Assembly (NCBI GenBank): GCA_918797485.1
Contig: CAKKNE010000001.1
Coordinates: 5,766,001-5,830,000, forward strand
Reading direction: 5' to 3'
DNA from: Pelagomonas calceolata
Lineage: Eukaryota > Sar > Pelagophyceae > Pelagomonadales > Pelagomonadaceae
DNA length: 64,000 nucleotides
Part shown: positions 57,454-64,000 of the stretch, one piece after another
Position numbering within the stretch: the stretch's first letter is position 1
Layout of the letters: every line of letters starts with the position of its first letter
Made by a program: the position numbers and the translations under genes
Notes under the pieces: generated by a model
What the model was told of the DNA's origin: nothing
The model's input: only the letters and a program-made list of their open reading frames with translations
Database searches by the model: none

Positions 57454-59243
57454 TTACGCATCACCCGGCGGCGACATCTCGAGGGCGCGGATTGCGGCTT
57501 CGTTTGCAGCAATCTGCGCTTCGTTTGCAGCAATCTCCGCCTTATACACTCTCATGTCCGCAATGGCTGCTGCCATTACTGCTTCGCGTGCAACCATCTG
57601 CGTCTTGAGAGTCGACGCATCGACAGCGGTTTGCAGGGACCGCTCGATCTCCACTGTTCTCGGGTGCGCGCCACCGAGCACGCGCCGCGCGATCCGCCTC
57701 GCGTCCTCGAGCGTCGTCACAGCCTCGCGGAGATCGGCGAGCGTGGAACTCTGGTTCAGGAGCGCCTGCGCATAATTACATCGCATCGTGAGCGTGGTCT
57801 CATTGCCCTCTCCGAGAACACGCCGCGCCACAGGTATCGTTTTGCGCCACAGCCACAGGGCATCTGCGAAGCGCTGTAGACGAAGAAGGGAATCTGCGTA
57901 GTTGTTGGCTGCTGCGAGGGTCATTCCATTTTCTTCGCCATTGAGCTTCAACCATCCGGAGTATACGTCTCGTTCGATCCGTAGAGCCTCTTCACGCCGT
58001 CCAAGTCTGTTATACGAACACGCAAGATTGCCCTGCACGACGAGCACGTCTTCTTCCGATGCGCCAAAGCGCCGCATCATAGACAAAAGTGCCTCTCTCA
58101 CGGTCAACGCGTCCTCGTCGTGGCGTGCGGAGGATAAACCGCTCCCAAGCACGTTCATCGCAGTTCCCCGAACCCAGTTCCTGTCCGGCCGGCCCGCGTA
58201 CGTCTTCCAGCACGCCCACCCAAGCGCGCCAGCCACGACGCCGTGGTAATTTTGCTCGCACAAGCTGCAGCCGGACCACCGTCCCCACCTCTCAAACGAG
58301 ACCTTGTAACCCAAATTATTCTCCTCGGCCTCCGCGACCAAAATCTTCGCCTGCTCCGCCAGACACGTCACGTGCGCGAAACCCGCCGTCCCGCGGCACG
58401 CACACATGCGCACGAGACCCTCCTTCGTCTTCCAGTGGAGGGCCTGCGTGCAGATGTAGCACGTCTGGCCTTTCACGTCCTCGGCGCACGCCTCGACCGC
58501 GACCGCGACGGCCTCCTTGTATTTTTTGTCGGCGTGGTATTGCTCTGCGTTGCCGCCGCGGTGTATCTTCTTACACATCTGCTTGTGGCCGCGGCGCCAG
58601 TGGTCATGCTGGCAAGTGGCGTTACAGTAGCGCAACGTGCTCACGTACATACAAAAATACAGCAAGCGGCGTGCTTTTTACAGGGACGTCGCGGCCGTCA
58701 TTCATACGCATTTAATGACTAAATGGAAGCCGCGCAAACGGAAGGAAGAACGCTTCTACTTGATTCTACCCTACGACGACTTACTGGAGACGGTACCCTT
58801 TGCAGGTGAATTACGGAAACACGCTTTACCTCTATTACCAAAGCTCGTTCGAGACACGGTCCGAGGCCCGCAAATAGTCAAGAAATTATGCCCTCCATTG
58901 TGGACTAAATTACTGAACTCGCGAAGATTGGCCGAGGAGTGCACGCGCGTGGCGACTGCTGCATTTACAGGACCGTGCCCCTGCTGCCGATTTCCCGATG
59001 CCTCGCGTAGAGCCACGAAGGGCTGCGCCGAGCCGCACGTCGCCACCATCGACCCGACAATTTTAAGGTCACCGGTAATGAACGGAATCTTCGGCATGGG
59101 CGCGGAAGGGGATTCACTTCCTCCCAAGAAACTGGCTATTAAAACACTAAGTAGCGCAACTTACATCTAACGCATCGCGGCGCGTCGTGGGCCAGTGGGG
59201 CGGCGCAGGCCGCGCATGTTGTAAGGATCCCAGGCGCATCCAT
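57454..59243 (-). CDS. MYND finger / RING-CH-like / TPR protein, copy C, interrupted by an insertion
   Basis: Third paralogue. The body (58665-57454) keeps the second half of the MYND finger (RYCNATCQHDHWRRGHKQMC), the RING-CH-like block and TPRs (VVQGNLACSYNRLGRREEAL, LTMRCNYAQALLNQ), then a unique tail with EIAANEAQIAANEAAI. The first half of the finger (ILTTCAACAAPLAHDAPRCVRCK) lies at about 59235-59161 with an in-frame ATG at 59243, split off by a 513-bp insertion. Either the gene is broken at its 5' end, or the insert is spliced out (GTAAGT occurs in the target; no in-frame acceptor was found), or a shorter protein starts inside. Confidence 0.65.
58626..58636. repeat. Target-site duplication, left copy
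   Basis: AGTAGCGCAAC, identical to 59150-59160; the uninterrupted paralogues have a single corresponding site (RC..RYC codons). Confidence 0.8.
58637..59149 (+). mobile_element. 513-bp insertion of unknown origin with full-length open frame
   Basis: Everything between the two 11-bp duplications. The plus strand is open in one frame for all 171 codons, beginning with the first base after the duplication and continuing to a stop at 59170 in host DNA. The translation is not recognised: basic start (RKRKEERFYLILPYDDLLE), helical middle (LPLLPKLVRDTVRGPQIVKK), CPCCRF and SPVMNGIFGMGAEGDS. Codon use and GC are lower than in neighbours. No terminal inverted repeats or poly-A tail are seen. It could be a captured coding fragment or part of an unknown element. 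Confidence 0.65.
59150..59160. repeat. Target-site duplication, right copy
   Basis: AGTAGCGCAAC, matching 58626-58636. Confidence 0.8.
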
Positions 59244-59403
59244 GTTTGCGGACGCTTTGCGTTTGGAAAAATCAATTCTGAAAACCCGTCCTCTGGCTGC
59301 CGGCCTCGGGTTTTACCTTGCAACCGGGCTCACTCGAGTCTCGCGGGGCCACAGCGGATGACTAAATACCCCTAGGAGTAGAGAAAAAAAACAAACAAAC
59401 AAC

Positions 59404-61964
59404 TTAGAGCGCCACCGTCTCCGAAGCCGCCTCGACGCCGTTGTCGCCATCCGACCTTAAAGATGGCTGCACGTAGCGCGACAGGTCGTCCACCTCATCC
59501 AAGATGGCCTCCTCGTCGCCGCGCGACGCGAGCTCCATGGGCAGGTGGTGCGCGACCGACGACGACGTCGTGTAGAGCGTCTTCATCCGCACCTGATACA
59601 GGTACGTGACCGCGCTCAAAGCTAGAGTTAAATACCCCTGCATGTAGGCCTTTTTCGAGAAGAAGAGCCCGACCATCGTGAACTGCGTCAAGAAGACACT
59701 GAATAAAATTCGACGGTAGAACCGCGGCCACAACAACCCGCCACTCTCAAAGAGCGGCTCGTAGACAAAAAGCAGCTGGTGCCGGTAGACTACCGAACCA
59801 ATACTAAAGAACAAGAGTCCAGGCACCAGCACGACCGGCGACATGACGACATAAACCATCATGACGACGACGACCAACAGATCTTGCGCACCATATTTCC
59901 CAAAGGAAAACCAGCCCGGCCCGGCGATGTCTCGCAACCCAAGAAAGGCGTGCTTCCGGTCTTGTTGTGTAGCGGACGGGTAGATCAACCTTTTCAACGT
60001 CTGCTGCGCCGCCGCGACACCGCGACATAATTCTAAAGGAAGCCCCGCAAAGGCCTTCATAAACACGTAACAGCAAAAGAACGCGCAGACGCGCGGCAGC
60101 GACCCGCCTAGTAGTGAAAAGGTCGACGCCGGCTCCTGGAGGATCTCCTCGATCGAATTCACGACGCTGCCCGAGATCGTCGTCACCAGCAAGACATTAA
60201 TGATCTGAAAAGAATAATAACGAGACATCTGCAATAACGTGTTCTCGGTCCAGGAGTGGCAGCCCTGCCAGACTCCTAAACCCAGGAACAGGGGCGGCAA
60301 TAACAGCATGATGCCGACCAGGGCCATGGGCTGGATCGTCTTCACGAAGGCGTCCGCTATAAACGAGCTCTTCACGAGATTGTTTATCGATGAATAGCGG
60401 TCGCACAAAGCTGTTTCCGACAGAGCCATCGCGACCAACGTCACGGGCACGACGTAGAACACCAGCAACAATACCACTAAACAATCGGCAATAGCGCCGC
60501 GCGTCGCCCGCGTGTTCGTGTCGAATCCGATATTCCTCCAAATGACGTCGCGCGGCTCCGGCGCGGGCGTGGCCACTAAACCGCCCGGCGCCTCGGCGTG
60601 GAAGACCTGCGTCGCGACGGCCGCGCCGCTCAGCGTCCGGAAGCCGACGAAGCCGGCGCCGAAGGAGGGCCCCATCTTCCCCGGCGGCCGTCTTCCTGAA
60701 AGCAGGCCCGTCGTCTCCTCGCTCGCGCGGCCGCCGCGCAGCGCGGCCCAGGCCGCGGCCCAGGGCGCCTCGACGTCCTCCCACCTGCGATCGGCGCGAC
60801 CGTCGGGGTACTCTCGTCGCGTCGATGGCGTGCTGGCGGGGTAGACGTACGGCGTACGCCATCGCCGCGGGGAAAAGAAAAAAGGACGCCGCCCGCGCAC
60901 TCGTCGTCCGCCTCCCAGGCGCCGCTCGAGAGCCGCGCGACGTTAGGGTGTTCACCGTTCTTCTCGCCATTCACCGGCGCCGCCGCTTGACCAGAAGCGA
61001 CGAGCGGCTCCTGCGCCGCGGCGCGCTGGCGCTCTCTCACAAGCCGGTCGTCGCGCTCGGCGGCGCGCTCGTCGTGTAATCTTAAACGTGCCGCCGCGTC
61101 GAGGGACCGCGTCCAGAAGAGCGGGTCGTAGGCGTCCTCCAGCCGCGCGTGGGCCTTATCAACACAGGACAAACCCCGGCCCTTGTGCTGCGCCCTTCTA
61201 CGGCGCAGGCGCGCCGCGCGCACCCTATGGGCGTCGCGCGCCGCGATTAATGAATCGAGCGTCGCCGTCCGCCGCGCGCCGACGGCGCCCACGACCTTGC
61301 CCGGGTAGAGCTCGTCGAAGTAGGTGGCTAGTTGGCGAGAGCCCCGCAGCTTCGGCGGCAGGCGCCTCACGAACACAACGCGCGCGTCGGGCCTTTCTAA
61401 TAAGAAGCGGTGCCGCAATCGCGTGTACCAGCGGCACTCCCTTCCTAACCAATGGAAGGTTATTGATGTTAATATCACAATACCAAGCAGGTGCGCCCAG
61501 AGCCGCGGGTCCCTTTCGGGAATCACCGCTAGCGACAAGCGCGTGAACAAGTTCGGTAAAGAGGGCCCATCGTCATAAGACGCGCTCATGTTAACGATCA
61601 ACAAAATAACGGCGTAGGGCGCGAAGCTCCCGAAGATCTTCAGGGACAGCGCCTGGAAGCGCAGATACACAAGGACGTCGTAGCCGCCAATAGCTAAGAT
61701 CTGCTCCTCGTCCAGACGCATGAGCGGCGCGACCCATTGTAACGGGTAACTTGTGGGCAGCGGCGGCGGCGTCGCGTGGCCTAGATTGATTCTAGGAGAG
61801 TAGGTCCGCGGCGTCTTGCGCCGCACGCATTCATACACTGCTAGGCAGCAGAGGCCGAAGAACAGATTGGCCAATGCTACTACAATAACAGTGGTCATAT
61901 CCAGGTTCTCCGGCTGGGCGTAGGCCGACGGGTCCGCGAGCCAGCTGGGGATTAGGTCCCACAT
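59404..61964 (-). CDS. OSCA/CSC1-type mechanosensitive cation channel
   Basis: Two exons (61964-60901, 60784-59404), about 815 residues. Exon 1: short N-terminus, TM0 (TTVIVVALANLFFGLCCLAVY), YDVLVYLRFQALSLKIFGSF, then the cytosolic linker with VVFVRRLPPKLRGSRQLATYF. Exon 2: WEDVEAPW..., EPRDVIWRNIGF (the conserved WxN segment before the pore region) and about eight TMs including IGSVVYRHQLLFVYEP and ALVGIMLLLPPLFLGLG, as in the RSN1_7TM domain of OSCA/TMEM63/CSC1. Likely a stretch- or osmosensitive Ca2+-permeable channel in the plasma membrane or an organelle. Confidence 0.88.
60785..60900 (-). mobile_element. Introner-like intron in the OSCA gene
   Basis: 116-bp GT-AG intron (GTGCGCGGGCGGCGTCC...GATCGCAG) with CCGCGGCGATGGCGTACG and CACGCCATCGACGCGACG. 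Donor and downstream exon share GTG. The join GA|G restores DEWEDVEAPW. Confidence 0.82.
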
Positions 61965-62350
61965 GCTTGTTGTGCACTAGCTCTCACAGCAGCTATTTGT
62001 CGTCGATGAATCTGCAGGGTGTCGGCACTGCTTTGTGCTATCAGTCACTGAGCACTACGTCTCGAGCAATGCGATCTCAGCCTGCACCAAGCTCGAGCTC
62101 GAGCGCTCATTCATCGAACCGGGTTTTTCGCGTCGATCGCAGGCATGCGTCCGGCCTGCCACCGATGCCTCCCGCGAGAGACGGAGTGCTCCCAATCTCG
62201 TGCGGGTGCGCCACCCCGGCCGAACCGCCACAGTTGTTGCCCAAAGCGTCGGTGCTAATTCGCGCGCACGCAAGGCTGTACGCCAAACGGCGTCGACGCG
62301 TCACACGTCCAAAAAGCGCCGCGCGCCGCAGCGGGCAGCCCGCCGCAGCC
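61965..62350. other. Divergent spacer OSCA / CEP83-like
   Basis: 386 bp, no gene supported; no palindrome copy seen. Confidence 0.5.
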
Positions 62351-64000
62351 ATGATGTTCGACGCCGTACCTCCACCAAATGGAACACCTACTGGAGACGA
62401 CGGCGCCGCCTACGCCACCTTACTGAACACCGTCGAGAGCCTCCAGGCGGACCTCCAACAGACCATCACGACCTGCCATTCCCTAAGGGAGCAGAACGCG
62501 ATTTTGCAGAGGGACCACGATAAAGCAAGGGAGGAGGTACTTAGGCAAAGGGAAAAGGTCGCCGCCAATAGAACTGAATTAGTAGAACAAGCTAAAGCCA
62601 AGATCGAGGCCGATCGGGCCACGGAAGCGCTCGTGGCGAAGTGGAAGGTCCAGCTTGACTCGAGGACCAGAGAACTCGAGGAGGTGCAAAAGAAGTTAGT
62701 GCCCCAGGACTTAGATATGTTAAGGATCCAAATTCAAGAGGAGCTCGAGGTGCCGCACCAGCAGAAGATTTCGGACCTCGAGGCGGAGGCGCGATCCTTC
62801 CAACAGATGTTTTTCAATGTGCGGAGGGAGCTCGAGCGGTCCAAGACGGAGTTCGCGGCCTATACCGAGCACCAGGAGGCCGCGCGGGCGTCGGACCGCG
62901 CGACGCATGATGCGGAGCATCGGGGGTTGCGTCGAAGAGTCGTCGAGCTCGAAGCTGCCGCTGCCGATGGTCCTGATGGCGCGGATTTGCAGCGCGGTTT
63001 GGAGGCCAAAGTCCTCGCGTTGGAGGTCAAATGTCGGGAATTGATGAAGGAAAATGATGATTTGCGGAGGGAGCACGACGGCGCCATTGGTGATAAAAAT
63101 GCTGCTGTACAAGGAAGGGCGGAGGACGCGTGTGCTGCCAAAGCGTTAACTGGACAGTTAAAAACTGATGTAGTGGGTCTAGAAAGGAGGTTGGCCGAGG
63201 CGACGAATCGCATCACGAAGCTCGAACAGGATGTGGAGAGCAAACAGCGAGACTTAGACGCAGCAAAAGAAAATTACCGGCTGGCGTCGATGGAGAGCGA
63301 AAAAAGGGACAGAGCTCGGTTGCAGCGCGTGGCGGACGCCGAGAGCGCCGCCGTCGATCTTAGGAGGGAAGTGGATGCTGCGCGCGCTGAGTTACAACGA
63401 GACGCTGATATGTATGGGAGAAAACTAGAACAGTGCGAGACCGAACTGTCGACGGCGAAACGGCAGGCCTTTGAAGCAAGGATGCAGTGCGACGCCACGG
63501 TCAATACGGCGAGACAGGAATGTCGCGAGTTGTGTGCGTCACTCGAGGAACGTCTCGTACAACAAGACCTCGACAAGTCGGCAGCGGAGAAGCAGAAGCG
63601 CGACTTCGAGCAGCAGGCCATTGACGAGTCGCGGAAGCTGCAGGCCGAACTGAAAGTACTTACTGGTAAGGTCGCACGACTGGAGGGTGATGTGGAAAAA
63701 ACTCATAAGCCGAAGATTCAGTTGTTGGAAGACGAGAAGGCTCGAGTGGCGTTGGATAGAGATGCTCACAAAAGACGAGCTGATGCTCTAGAAGCGGCGG
63801 AGAATGCTGCATTGAAGGCGGTGGACGACAAGGACCGAGCTGTATTGGACGTCAAAAAGGCCGAGACGAAGTATGCTGAAGCTAGACGCGAGGCGGAACG
63901 GTTCCGGGAAGAGATTGCTCATTTAAGAGAGACTCATGCTCGCGAGTTGGGCGATGTTCGGGCCCAAATCGCCGAAGACAAGGCCCACGTCGCCGAAGCC
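62351..64000 (+). CDS. CEP83/CCDC41-like centriole distal-appendage coiled coil (3' end beyond window)
   Basis: One frame from the ATG at 62351 to the window end, 550 codons with no stop. Almost entirely coiled coil. Residues about 120-175 (LDMLRIQIQEELEVPHQQKI, then SFQQMFFNVRRELERSKTEF) resemble the conserved segment of CEP83, which anchors centriole distal appendages to the membrane for cilium building. The rest is heptad-rich and could fit many coiled-coil proteins, so the call rests on that segment. Confidence 0.6.
   Translation, partial: MMFDAVPPPNGTPTGDDGAAYATLLNTVESLQADLQQTITTCHSLREQNAILQRDHDKAREEVLRQREKVAANRTELVEQAKAKIEADRATEALVAKWKVQLDSRTRELEEVQKKLVPQDLDMLRIQIQEELEVPHQQKISDLEAEARSFQQMFFNVRRELERSKTEFAAYTEHQEAARASDRATHDAEHRGLRRRVVELEAAAADGPDGADLQRGLEAKVLALEVKCRELMKENDDLRREHDGAIGDKNAAVQGRAEDACAAKALTGQLKTDVVGLERRLAEATNRITKLEQDVESKQRDLDAAKENYRLASMESEKRDRARLQRVADAESAAVDLRREVDAARAELQRDADMYGRKLEQCETELSTAKRQAFEARMQCDATVNTARQECRELCASLEERLVQQDLDKSAAEKQKRDFEQQAIDESRKLQAELKVLTGKVARLEGDVEKTHKPKIQLLEDEKARVALDRDAHKRRADALEAAENAALKAVDDKDRAVLDVKKAETKYAEARREAERFREEIAHLRETHARELGDVRAQIAEDKAHVAEA

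Noticed and set aside
1-64000. Bacterial contamination or an operon region
   Set aside because: Introns, eukaryote-only families, plastid and mitochondrial leaders, and divergent single-gene promoters throughout.
1-64000. tRNA, rRNA or other known RNA genes
   Set aside because: No cloverleaf-type or conserved rRNA segment was recognised by eye; a covariance-model scan was not possible.
1-64000. Retroviral, LTR or Polinton-type remnants
   Set aside because: No long terminal repeats, polymerase or capsid motifs were seen. The 513-bp insert at 58637 is unidentified and not assigned to any such family.

Overview
This window is nuclear DNA of a compact, GC-rich protist genome, most likely a photosynthetic stramenopile of the pelagophyte type (Pelagomonas/Aureococcus-like). 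This is inferred from gene content and introns; no taxonomic marker such as rRNA is present. The evidence is a stramenopile-style bZIP-PAS regulator, proteins with a signal peptide followed by a heterokont-like plastid motif (EF-Ts, the gene at 55.8 kb), a PsbP-type protein, eukaryotic families throughout (exocyst Sec6, transportin, Cdc37, DHHC, OSCA, ETF-alpha), and introns that look like introner elements. The centriole-type proteins (CEP83-like, SFI1-like, possibly NEDD1-like) suggest a lineage that builds, or recently built, a basal body.

Layout: about 39 protein genes lie on both strands with very short spacers; several convergent pairs are under 130 bp apart and one pair only 5 bp. 0-5.4 kb: a truncated MYND/RING-CH/TPR gene, Sec6 and a small cell-surface-like protein. 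6-11 kb: transportin-3-like receptor and a four-TM protein. 11-25 kb: coiled-coil protein, secreted RCC1-like protein, gamma-glutamylcyclotransferase, MAPEG, Pin1-type isomerase, PsbP-like, Cdc37, a beta-helix/multi-TM protein and an SFI1-like protein. 25-36 kb: WD40 protein, a very large GH47-sulfotransferase fusion, ETF-alpha, a kinase and METTL18. 36-45 kb: fatty acid desaturase, a second MYND/TPR gene, a TPR-YL1-BCNT fusion and bZIP-PAS. 45-64 kb: histidine phosphatase, GNAT, DHHC, plastid EF-Ts, a PT-repeat lectin, a USP-like protein, a third MYND/TPR gene split by an insertion, an OSCA channel and a CEP83-like coiled coil running off the right edge.

Three non-genic signals stand out. 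(1) Eighteen introns can be placed by reading-frame continuity, and all carry parts of a shared inverted-repeat sequence (CGTCGATGGCGT / ACGCCATCG, and in a subset CACTGGTTGATTT...CACAG). They look like introners that supply their own splice signals, three of them apparently with GC donors. (2) A 23-26 bp imperfect palindrome (GCTAGTGTCTTAC..GCCGCTAGC) occurs 11 times, only in spacers, 49-348 bp from a start codon, often between divergent genes. (3) A 513-bp insertion, open in one frame from end to end and bounded by an 11-bp target duplication, sits inside the zinc finger of the third MYND/TPR gene.

Most genes are housekeeping: secretion (Sec6, DHHC, GH47-sulfotransferase), nuclear import and chromatin (transportin, YL1-BCNT), chaperoning (Cdc37, Pin1), plastid function (PsbP, EF-Ts) and mitochondrial electron transfer (ETF-alpha). 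There is no operon logic. Shared short spacers between divergent genes are the main sign of possible co-regulation.
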